6,702 nt of DNA from Nitrospinota bacterium (lineage in GTDB: Bacteria > Nitrospinota > Nitrospinia > Nitrospinales > VA-1). Both the position numbers and the translations under genes were made by a program. Below, in pieces: positions 1 to 5,750 of the stretch. The number at the start of each line of letters is the position of its first letter. Position 1 is the first letter of the stretch. Location of the stretch: the NCBI GenBank assembly GCA_022567815.1, contig JADFGI010000175.1, forward strand, positions 1-6,702, given 5' to 3'. The notes below the pieces were generated by a model. It saw only the letters and a program-made list of their open reading frames with translations, ran no database searches and had not been told where the DNA came from.

Positions 1-117
1 TGCCTAAAGATTAAAAGCGAATGTTGGGAACAACCGGGAAAACCCTTGTATTTCCGTTTCCAAAGAAATCCCCTCCGGCAACCCTTAAGGTTACATTCAC
101 ATTTGGCACATTCGTGA

Positions 118-147
118 TTGCCTCCTTACAACTATTTGTTATATAAT
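118..147 (+). promoter_or_regulatory. Candidate sigma-70 promoter for the small membrane-protein gene
   Basis: A perfect -10 hexamer TATAAT lies at 142-147, and a 4/6 match to the -35 box (TTGCCT) lies at 118-123, separated by 18 bp. Transcription would begin near 154 and give a leader of about 75 nt before the ATG at 230. The stretch is AT-rich around the -10, so a chance match is possible. No operator-like repeat is seen on top of it. Confidence 0.35.
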
Positions 148-162
148 AACTTAGTTAGGTTT

Positions 163-186
163 GTCCGGGTTTTCGCCCGACCTTTT
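163..186 (+). other. GC-rich leader hairpin followed by a short T run
   Basis: Bases 163-169 can pair with 176-181 (CGGG with CCCG plus two outer pairs across a one-base bulge) around a six-base TTTTCG loop. TTTT follows at 183-186. It sits between the candidate promoter and the ATG at 230, so it could act as a weak attenuator in the leader. It could equally be the terminator of a plus-strand transcript entering from the left. The stem is short and the T run has only four bases, so neither role is secure. Confidence 0.25.
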
Positions 187-229
187 ACGATTCCAATACA
201 GTCTTTCTTCTTAATCAAAAGGCATCCTT

Positions 230-481
230 ATGGATTTTCTTTCTTCTGGACAGGTTTGGGGAATTTTTTTGTTTATTGCCGGAGCGGGCGTTTTGAATTG
301 GTGCAGTTGGTGGGAGCGCAAGCAGGATGAATGGAAGAAGGATCCCCGAAACAAGTATCGAAAATCCAGAAGAAAAACTGATTTTGCCCTCCCCACTACA
401 TTACGCGGAACCCTGATGACCGTCTCAGGGAGTTTGTTGTCATTCGCCGGGATTACGATATTCTTTCTTCGTATCTTTTAA
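230..481 (+). CDS. Small two-helix membrane protein with basic loop, function unknown
   Basis: This 83-residue protein is not one I recognise. It has two hydrophobic stretches, about residues 8-28 (GIFLFIAGAGVLNW) and 60-80 (TLMTVSGSLLSFAGITIFFL). Between them is a hydrophilic segment (about 29-55) packed with Lys and Arg. By the positive-inside rule the loop should be cytoplasmic and both termini should face outward. The ATG at 230 is preceded by AAAGG with 7 nt spacing, a reasonable ribosome binding site, and a candidate promoter lies 80 bases upstream. No signal-peptide cleavage site or catalytic motif is evident. The gene is convergent with the long minus-strand block and is probably a separate transcript. 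The hydrophobic-basic-hydrophobic pattern argues for real coding, but without homologues in hand a chance frame cannot be excluded. Confidence 0.62.
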   Translation: MDFLSSGQVWGIFLFIAGAGVLNWCSWWERKQDEWKKDPRNKYRKSRRKTDFALPTTLRGTLMTVSGSLLSFAGITIFFLRIF

Positions 482-546
482 CCCGCTACGCGGGAGGAAA
501 AGTGGGGCTGACGTTCGCTATGCTCACGAGCCCCGAAGAACTTTTT
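482..546 (+). terminator. Hairpins and T run after the small membrane-protein gene
   Basis: Directly after the TAA at 479-481 is a perfect 5-bp stem CCCGC/GCGGG with a 3-base loop (482-494). A second perfect 6-bp stem GGGGCT/AGCCCC (504-509 with 529-534, 19-base loop) follows, and TTTTT comes at 542-546, 7 nt after the second stem. The position suits a terminator for the small gene. The long loop and the distance to the T run make it a weak intrinsic terminator at best, and the pair may instead be repeat-derived palindromes. Confidence 0.3.
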
Positions 547-607
547 GGGAAAATATCGGGATACGAATTTTAGCACTATGCAGGATACCATCAGCAATAA
601 ATCCATA

Positions 608-675
608 GCGCGTTAATATTGAGTCCAGCGTCACGCTGGTCGCACGTTAATATTGGGTCCAGCCCCCAGGCTGGT
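608..675. repeat. Two tandem palindromic repeat units with covarying hairpin
   Basis: Unit 1 (608-640) and unit 2 (642-675) share a 5' part reading GC(G/A)CGTTAATATTG(A/G)GT, followed by an inverted repeat. In unit 1 the stem is CCAGCG/CGCTGG with loop TCA (625-639). In unit 2 it is CCAGCC/GGCTGG with loop CCCA (659-674). The innermost pair changes from G-C to C-G on both sides, so pairing is kept although the sequence differs. Unit 2 abuts the TAA (677-675) of the last minus-strand gene. Neither strand has a T run after the hairpins, so they are not classical intrinsic terminators. They resemble REP-like extragenic palindromes and may serve as mRNA 3'-end barriers. Confidence 0.72.
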
Positions 676-1643
676 TAGAAGGGCCAAAACCCCTGCTTCT
701 TGTCACTGAGCAGGGTGGCGATCGATTCTTTTTCAAACGTCACCGGATAATTACGCAGAGTGATAAGGTGTCCGTCTACCGGGGCGGCATATTCCTCCAG
801 AGTTTCCCCCGTATCGATACTTCTCATCTCTCCAATTTTTTGCCCTTGTCGTAGACAACTGCCGACTTTGACCTCCCCGACAAACAGGCCTGCGTGTGAT
901 GAAATAATATTGTGCTCCGCATTCGCGGGGTAGATTTGCAATTTGGCAACTTGCTTCTTGTTCCCGGAGGTGGTCAGGACTCCGGTGTGCACCATTAAAT
1001 CCACAAGGCCCGTGAATAGAGAGTCGCACAACGAGCGGTCCAGTGTCCGAGGTTCCCCGGCGGAGATTATCAGGGAGGGAATGTCATTTTCCCGCCAGTG
1101 TCCAAAAAGGCTCAATTGGAAAGTCGTGGAGTCCGGGAGCTTGCGTACGACGCTCAGTCCAAGGTTTTGCGCCATTTTTTTTGTCGGGCGGTCGGGGTCA
1201 GCCAGTTGAATGTGGGGCGCGTCCTCATAAAGATGATTGGCTGTTTTGAGGATGACCCCATGCGTGGAATCGGAAGTGTGGGTGACGATGGCCCGTGCGA
1301 TGCGTTCCGTCGTTTCCCCCTTGTCGTTTCCCGGAAACGCCAGGTCAAAATCGAGGTCGTCGAAAGACCACACCCGGCTACCGGATTGCGCGGCCTGGAT
1401 GTTGACGACGGGGAAAATTTGTACTCTACCTTTTAATTTGAAATCCGCTTCGAGACCCTCGACGACCCTGTCCAGAAACCGGGTCAGGAGGGAGTTGAGA
1501 TAAAGTCCATTCACCTGATCGCCGTGCAACCCACTGACAATAGAAAGGACGTCGTCTGGGGATTTGCTTCCCTCCCACCAGTTCTTGTATAGCGTGACCG
1601 CGGGGCCAAAGGGGGATGGAATGGATAGAAGAGTTTCTTTCAC
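675..1643 (-). CDS. Degenerate succinylglutamate desuccinylase/aspartoacylase-family protein (probable pseudoenzyme)
   Basis: This 322-residue protein belongs to the AstE/AspA (M14-like) family and is a paralogue of the gene just upstream. Shared landmarks are SGLHGD (37-42), FPVVNIQA (77-84), and a C-terminal beta-rich domain with HAGLFVGEVKVG (250-261) and APVDGHLITLR (287-297). The family's active site is gone. HGDE reads HGDQ (Glu to Gln43), the Asn-Arg substrate pair reads Phe99-Asp100, the third zinc ligand His is Thr134 in LKTAN, and the catalytic Glu of VETG is Ser194 in ISAG. Only His40 remains. The frame is intact, so this is a maintained protein and not a decayed gene. A GTG start at 1643 lies 2 nt after the upstream stop, which implies translational coupling. 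The frame is open further upstream, to 1985, but those codons only shadow the neighbouring gene. It probably partners or regulates the active paralogue; no ligand can be named. Confidence 0.85.
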   Translation of the reverse strand: MKETLLSIPSPFGPAVTLYKNWWEGSKSPDDVLSIVSGLHGDQVNGLYLNSLLTRFLDRVVEGLEADFKLKGRVQIFPVVNIQAAQSGSRVWSFDDLDFDLAFPGNDKGETTERIARAIVTHTSDSTHGVILKTANHLYEDAPHIQLADPDRPTKKMAQNLGLSVVRKLPDSTTFQLSLFGHWRENDIPSLIISAGEPRTLDRSLCDSLFTGLVDLMVHTGVLTTSGNKKQVAKLQIYPANAEHNIISSHAGLFVGEVKVGSCLRQGQKIGEMRSIDTGETLEEYAAPVDGHLITLRNYPVTFEKESIATLLSDKKQGFWPF

Positions 1644-1645
1644 GA

Positions 1646-2605
1646 TCAGGGAATCTCTTGCAGGGCGATTCGGGCGAGCGGCGCTCCTTGATAGGTCACC
1701 GGTTGTTCCCGGAGGGTGAACAGGAGCCCATCGGCGGGAGAGGCTATCGTTTCCAGGACTTCTCCCCGAACGGCATCGACGACTTTCCCCAGAAGATCGC
1801 CCTTTTTGACATGAGCCCCTAAAGGCACATTGCTGATAAACAAGCCGGCATGATTGGCCTGGATCAACGCGACCTGTTTGGGATGGATCAGAAGGGGTTG
1901 TTTGATTTTTGGCGGCGGGTCTGCAAGGTCGAGAACGCCTGTCTGCCGGAGCAGATGGATCATCCCCTGAAATACCTGCTCGCAAAATTCCTGATGGATG
2001 CGCAGGCAGATACCCGTTTCCACCACAAGCGCGGCAATCTTTTTACGGTTGAGGTTGTACCCAAGCGTCGATTCAAAAACCGGCGCGGAAGGATGCACCC
2101 AAACCACATCCATATTGCACAGGGCGGCAAGGGGGATGAGTTTTTTATCGAATTCTTCAATGATCCGTATCTGCGGAAGTTCTTTCAAATGCAGATTGCT
2201 GGCATGAAAATCGACCACGATATCCGACGACGCTTGTAAATCTTCGACCAGCGACCGGGCAAATCCAGAGGGAAGCGAGTCGCCATTTTTTTCGCCCATT
2301 TTCCGGTTCATGTCCATCGAGAAAAAAGGCCAGAGCCGCGTTGCGGAACTGAGGGCCTGTGGGTTCACCGCAGGATAGACGTGGACTTCACCCTGGAACG
2401 CCTGGGGTCGGGTGGCCTTGAGTTGGCGGAGCGTTTCGATTATTCGATGGCAAAGGTACACCCCCTCCAGTTCGTCGCCGTGAAGACCGGCCACGAAGGA
2501 GATGCGCTTGACCGGCTTGCTCCGAATCGAGGAAAACGTTTGCTTGATAATTTCAATCGAACCGCCAAGGGGGTTTTTCCTGGATGCGATTTTGTGCGTT
2601 TTCAA
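1646..2605 (-). CDS. Succinylglutamate desuccinylase/aspartoacylase-family zinc hydrolase
   Basis: This is a 319-residue AstE/AspA-family (COG3608-type, M14-like) carboxypeptidase-fold enzyme. Members hydrolyse N-acyl amino acids at a zinc site in the cytoplasm. The site is complete: GLHGDE gives His42 and Glu45, VVDFHAS gives His134, DMNR gives Asn100-Arg101 (substrate carboxylate binding in aspartoacylase), and VVETG gives the catalytic Glu196. The C-terminal domain (about 235-316) has the usual AGLFI...ASPADGLLFTLR pattern. I choose the TTG at 2605. It has AGGGA at 7 nt spacing and yields nearly the same length as the paralogue. The alternative ATG at 2704 would overlap the response-regulator gene by 50 nt and add a Lys/Arg-rich, non-family N terminus. 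It lies 49 nt after the regulator gene and 2 nt before its inactive paralogue. The substrate is unknown; no other arginine succinyltransferase-pathway gene is in the window, so true AstE activity is unsupported. Confidence 0.85.
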   Translation of the reverse strand: MKTHKIASRKNPLGGSIEIIKQTFSSIRSKPVKRISFVAGLHGDELEGVYLCHRIIETLRQLKATRPQAFQGEVHVYPAVNPQALSSATRLWPFFSMDMNRKMGEKNGDSLPSGFARSLVEDLQASSDIVVDFHASNLHLKELPQIRIIEEFDKKLIPLAALCNMDVVWVHPSAPVFESTLGYNLNRKKIAALVVETGICLRIHQEFCEQVFQGMIHLLRQTGVLDLADPPPKIKQPLLIHPKQVALIQANHAGLFISNVPLGAHVKKGDLLGKVVDAVRGEVLETIASPADGLLFTLREQPVTYQGAPLARIALQEIP

Positions 2606-2617
2606 TCCTGTTTCCCT
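2603..2617 (-). promoter_or_regulatory. Ribosome binding site deciding the TTG start of the active hydrolase gene
   Basis: On the minus strand AGGGA (2617-2613) is followed by 7 nt and then TTG (2605-2603). There is no in-frame ATG between here and 2704. The frame from this TTG aligns end to end with the downstream paralogue, so this site is the best-supported start. Confidence 0.6.
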
Positions 2618-2654
2618 ACCGTGCGATGGGCAGCCGCTCTTGCCTGTCTTGGTT

Positions 2655-4112
2655 TCATGGTACCCGCGGATTTTTCTTTTTTTTAATCTGGATATGCATG
2701 GCATCGATCTTCCGTTTGAGCGTGTTACGGTTGATTCCCAAGGCTTTTGCCGTGGGAACCTGCTTGCCGGAATAATGGTCCAGGAGAATTTCGAACAGTT
2801 GTTTTTCCACGGACTGTATCAAACGATCGTGAAGGTTATCTTCATCTTCCCATTTATTGTCGGCGAGATAATCGCGGATCAGTTGGTTCAGTTTTTGTTC
2901 CCATTGTTCCTTTGATGGGGACGCTTCCACGGTGTCCGCCACCAGGGGCTGAGGAAGATGGTCTGGAAGGATGGGGCCCGAAAGAGCCAGGACCAGGGCC
3001 CGTTTGATGACGTTCTCCAACTCACGGATGTTGCCCCGCCAGGAATAATTGATTAACAAACGTTCGACTGAGGGAGATAAATAAACCCTTCCATGCGCTA
3101 AAGTAGGCGCAAATTTTTTCAAAAAATAGTTTGCCAATAAAGGCACATCCTCCAGCCGGTCGCGCAAAGGCGGCATGTGAATGTGGATGACATTCAACCG
3201 GTGATACAGGTCTTCCCGGAACAGCTTCCGTTCCATTAATTTTTCCAGGTCCTGATTGGTGGCGGCGAGGATGCGCACGTTCCCCTTGATGGGTTCTTTT
3301 CCGCCGACCCGGTAAAACTCATTGTCCTGGAGCACGCGTAGAATTTTTGCCTGGAGGGGCGGTTCCATGTCGCCGATTTCATCGAGGAACAAAGTGCCCC
3401 CGTCCGCCAGTTCAAATTTACCCATTTTGCGTTCCACCGCTCCGGTGAAGGCGCCTTTTTCGTGGCCGAAAAGTTCCGATTCCAAAAGTTCCCTGGCGAT
3501 GGCGGCGCAGTTGATGGCAATGAACGGGCGGTCCTTCCTCCGGGAATAATAATGCAGGGCCCGTGCGACCATTTCTTTGCCCGTGCCGCTTTCCCCGGTG
3601 ATGAGGATGGAAAGGTCGGCGGCGGCGGATTTCCCGATGGTTTTGAAAATTTCCTGCATCTTTTTACTTTTGCCTATTATGGCATCAGCTGAAAAATCAT
3701 CCGGTTGGCTTGTGGGGCTTTCCATCGGCGGGGCTTGAATCTTTCGGGAAGCCAGAGCCTTGTCCACGAGAGCGAATATTTCGTCAAAATCGAAGGGTTT
3801 GCTGATGTAATCATACGCGCCCAGACGCATGGCCTCGATGGTGTTGTTCATCGTGTCCTGCGCCGTCATGACCACGATCTTGATGTCTGGATTGGTTTTT
3901 TTAACCTGGTTGAGTAATTCCAATCCGGTCATGCCTTCCATGAAAATATCAGTGAACACGATCAGGTAATCGTTATCCTGGATTTTGCGTAAAGCGTCTT
4001 CGCCGTTGGCGACTGTATCTACCAGGAAATCTTTTTTCCCAAAAGCCTTTTTGAACACCCAGCGGATGTTCTCTTCATCATCAACAATCAAAATTTTGTG
4101 GTTTGGTTCCAT
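2655..4112 (-). CDS. NtrC-type sigma-54-dependent response regulator
   Basis: This 485-residue protein has the full three-domain NtrC architecture. The receiver domain (1-120) has acidic residues Asp11-Asp12, phosphoacceptor Asp55, Thr83 and Lys105. The AAA+ domain (about 143-380) has Walker A GESGTGKE (173-180), the sigma-54 contact loop GAFTGA (220-225), Walker B GGTLFLDEIGDM (238-249), an FREDLYHRL arginine-finger region (298-306) and WRGNIRELENV (358-368). The Fis-type helix-turn-helix lies at about 435-470 (VPTAKALGINRNTLKRKI). All key residues are present, so it should be an ATP-driven, phosphorylation-controlled activator of sigma-54 promoters. It starts 14 nt after the kinase gene, its evident partner. 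The nearest good Shine-Dalgarno, AGAGGTGA, lies unusually far (about 14 nt) from the ATG. The 3' end carries a run of eight A residues on the coding strand encoding a poly-Lys tail. Targets cannot be read from this window. Confidence 0.96.
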   Translation of the reverse strand: MEPNHKILIVDDEENIRWVFKKAFGKKDFLVDTVANGEDALRKIQDNDYLIVFTDIFMEGMTGLELLNQVKKTNPDIKIVVMTAQDTMNNTIEAMRLGAYDYISKPFDFDEIFALVDKALASRKIQAPPMESPTSQPDDFSADAIIGKSKKMQEIFKTIGKSAAADLSILITGESGTGKEMVARALHYYSRRKDRPFIAINCAAIARELLESELFGHEKGAFTGAVERKMGKFELADGGTLFLDEIGDMEPPLQAKILRVLQDNEFYRVGGKEPIKGNVRILAATNQDLEKLMERKLFREDLYHRLNVIHIHMPPLRDRLEDVPLLANYFLKKFAPTLAHGRVYLSPSVERLLINYSWRGNIRELENVIKRALVLALSGPILPDHLPQPLVADTVEASPSKEQWEQKLNQLIRDYLADNKWEDEDNLHDRLIQSVEKQLFEILLDHYSGKQVPTAKALGINRNTLKRKIDAMHIQIKKKKNPRVP

Positions 4113-4126
4113 AGTCCGTTATTTTA

Positions 4127-5197
4127 TCACCTCTGGTGGACAGGAAGAAATACCTGTACCGTGGTTCCCAGCCCTTCCTCGGAAGTGATTTTGATTATTC
4201 CTCCGTGATTTTCAACGATTTTCAGGGAAATGGGCAATCCCAGCCCACTGCCTTTGCTCTTGGTGGTGAACAGAGGGGTGAACAGGTTTTTCATGTCGGA
4301 TTCGCTGATGCCCATTCCAGAATCAATGATCTCCACCACGATGCTTTGCCCGGGGTTCGCCGTGTGGGAGGTTTTTATACTATAGCCCGTACTGACGCGA
4401 GTGACCAACTGGATTTTTCCCTTGTCCGAAGAAGCTTCGATGGCGTTACGGATCAGATTAAAAAAGACCTGTTTCAGTTGGTCCTCATCCGCCTGGATGT
4501 GCGGAAGGCTGGGATCGTAAACCTGTTCCAGCCGGATATGTTTTTGGGCAACGGCCTCCTGTTCCAGCAGAGTGATGTCTTTTAGAACTTTATGGATATT
4601 GGTTTCCTTTAGGTTTAATTCCCTTGGCCGGGTGAAATTCATCATCCGTTCGATCAACCGGTTGATCCTGTCCACCTCTGAAATGACCACATCGAGATAT
4701 TCTTGTTGCTCCGGATTTTCCAGCTCCTGCCGCAGTAATTGCGCCGATGCGCGGATGCCCCCCAGCGGATTTCTGATTTCATGAGCCATCCCCAAAGCCA
4801 GCGATTCTATGTTGGACAAATTGTCTCTGGTGCGGGAAAATTCCTGGAGTTCCTTCAACAAGGTCATCTCCTTGACAAGGAGGACCACTCCCTGGATCTG
4901 CCCATCCTGACCTAAAAATGGGGAAAGGGTCAGACTGACCGGAAAAGGCGTGGCCGTGCTTATTTGGAATCCTTCGCATTCTATATCACGGTAGGAGATT
5001 CCGGTGTCGAGAACCCGCTCGATTTTATTCTGGATGTCCGGCTGTACGGGAAAAAGCTCGGATATGTGGTGGCCTTCAAAAAAATCCTTCGACCGGCGGA
5101 ACATTTCTTCCACCGCCGGGTTGCTTTTTTGGATCGTCAGGTCTCTGGAAACCAGGAGAATGCCATCGATTAGAGAGGAGAAAATATTTTGAAACAA
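4127..5197 (-). CDS. NtrB-type soluble PAS histidine kinase
   Basis: This 356-residue sensor kinase would phosphorylate the response regulator encoded immediately downstream. An N-terminal PAS-like domain (about 1-115, beginning FQNIFSSLIDGILLVSRDLTI) is followed by a HisKA domain with the H-box LALGMAHEIRNPLGG, His139 being the phosphoacceptor. The HATPase domain follows, with N-box QVFFNLIRNAIEA (243-255), G1 DSGMGI (292-297) and G2 GSGLGLP (316-322). There is no membrane segment, so it senses a cytoplasmic signal as NtrB/GlnL does. The length is typical of NtrB-like kinases. The start is TTG, fixed by an excellent AGGAGGAGG at 7 nt spacing. The PAS ligand is unknown, and nothing nearby (no glnA or glnB) ties it to nitrogen control, so naming it NtrB outright is not justified. 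Confidence 0.95.
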   Translation of the reverse strand: MFQNIFSSLIDGILLVSRDLTIQKSNPAVEEMFRRSKDFFEGHHISELFPVQPDIQNKIERVLDTGISYRDIECEGFQISTATPFPVSLTLSPFLGQDGQIQGVVLLVKEMTLLKELQEFSRTRDNLSNIESLALGMAHEIRNPLGGIRASAQLLRQELENPEQQEYLDVVISEVDRINRLIERMMNFTRPRELNLKETNIHKVLKDITLLEQEAVAQKHIRLEQVYDPSLPHIQADEDQLKQVFFNLIRNAIEASSDKGKIQLVTRVSTGYSIKTSHTANPGQSIVVEIIDSGMGISESDMKNLFTPLFTTKSKGSGLGLPISLKIVENHGGIIKITSEEGLGTTVQVFLPVHQR

Positions 5198-5213
5198 AAC
5201 GGAACCTCCTCCT
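5195..5213 (-). promoter_or_regulatory. Strong Shine-Dalgarno with TTG start of the kinase gene
   Basis: AGGAGGAGG (5213-5205, minus strand) lies 7 nt before the TTG at 5197-5195, inside the 30-nt gap after the fmdB-family gene. The near-ideal site offsets the weak start codon and settles the N terminus, which agrees with where the PAS domain should begin. Confidence 0.75.
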
Positions 5214-5227
5214 GGCGGCGGAAAAAA

Positions 5228-5623
5228 TTATTTTGAGGTTTTGGAATTTTTCCTTTTGCCCCCTGAATAGGGATTTTTTACAGTGGATTTTTTTGCCACA
5301 GGCTTATTGTCGGCGGCCGGGGTTGCAGCGGGTTTAGCATCCTTCTTTTCAGCGCTGCTGTCGCCTTTTTGGGCCGAGGAGTCCCCAGTGTCGGGTTTCG
5401 CTTGTTTTTGTTCTTTTTCCCAACCCTGTTTTCGGGAATCCGAGGGGTAATCGTTGGCGTACCATCCGGTGCCTTTCAGGATAAATCCACCGGCGGAGAC
5501 CAGACGGCGGACTTTGCCGGTGCAACCATTTTCGTTATGTTTCTTCAGGGGCTTGGCGGAAACCGGGTGGATCACTTCAAATGTAACGCCGCATTTTTCA
5601 CATTCATATTCGTAAATAGGCAT
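5228..5623 (-). CDS. FmdB-family zinc-ribbon protein with a long polar tail
   Basis: This 131-residue protein opens with the FmdB signature MPIYEYECEKCG and continues through KVRRLVSAGGFILKGTGWYANDY (37-59), the standard small FmdB/putative regulatory domain. The first zinc knuckle is Cys8-x2-Cys11. The second, usually CxxC, reads His29-x4-Cys34, a Cys3His variant if it binds zinc. Residues from about 63 to the end form a low-complexity Lys/Ala/Ser/Asp/Pro tail that is probably disordered. The ATG at 5623 is chosen because family members start MPIYEY and AAGGAG lies 10 nt upstream; a TTG 21 nt further up is less likely. The family was first linked to formamidase and amide gene regulation, but its biochemical role is not established, so no function is asserted. 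It leads the kinase/regulator/hydrolase block with a 30-nt gap. Confidence 0.9.
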   Translation of the reverse strand: MPIYEYECEKCGVTFEVIHPVSAKPLKKHNENGCTGKVRRLVSAGGFILKGTGWYANDYPSDSRKQGWEKEQKQAKPDTGDSSAQKGDSSAEKKDAKPAATPAADNKPVAKKSTVKNPYSGGKRKNSKTSK

Positions 5624-5669
5624 TGATTCCTGACTCCTTGGCAAAGACGATATTACAGGTTCATCTTAG

Positions 5670-5698
5670 AGGATAAAATCCAAAAGGGGAAATGGCAA
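5670..5698 (-). promoter_or_regulatory. Candidate sigma-70 promoter of the fmdB-kinase-regulator-hydrolase block
   Basis: On the minus strand TTGCCA (5698-5693, 5/6 match to -35) is followed after exactly 17 bp by TATCCT (5675-5670, 4/6 match to -10). This places the start near 5663, about 40 nt before the fmdB-family ATG. The -35 box overlaps a small inverted repeat GGAAAT/ATTTCC (5705-5688) followed by a short T run, which might be a weak terminator for ilvE. The 127-nt ilvE-fmdB gap is the largest between these genes and the natural place for a promoter. Confidence 0.4.
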
Positions 5699-5750
5699 GA
5701 TTTCCGGTAAATTTTGATGAAAAATTCTGTCAGATGGGTAGAGAGGCGGG

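Noticed and set aside
1..117. Open plus-strand frame entering from the left edge and ending at TGA 115-117
   Set aside because: It has 38 codons with no recognisable motif and a composition unlike a typical protein end. A partial gene cannot be excluded but is not supported.
103..121. Possible sigma-54 promoter (TTGGCAC followed by TTGC) upstream of the small membrane-protein gene
   Set aside because: The GG and GC elements are separated by 13 nt, whereas -24/-12 promoters need 10. The match is therefore most likely chance despite the sigma-54 activator gene nearby.
1098..1436. 112-codon plus-strand open frame inside the pseudoenzyme gene
   Set aside because: It is antisense to an intact conserved coding frame and has no domain signature or ribosome binding site.
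1644..1985. N-terminal extension of 114 residues on the second hydrolase-like protein
   Set aside because: It overlaps the conserved C-terminal domain of the upstream paralogue in another frame and is Arg/Ser/Pro-rich without family similarity. The GTG at 1643 gives the expected length.
4136..4585. 149-codon plus-strand open frame
   Set aside because: It lies wholly antisense to the histidine kinase, whose domains and motifs are complete. The plus-strand translation shows no family features and no convincing ribosome site.
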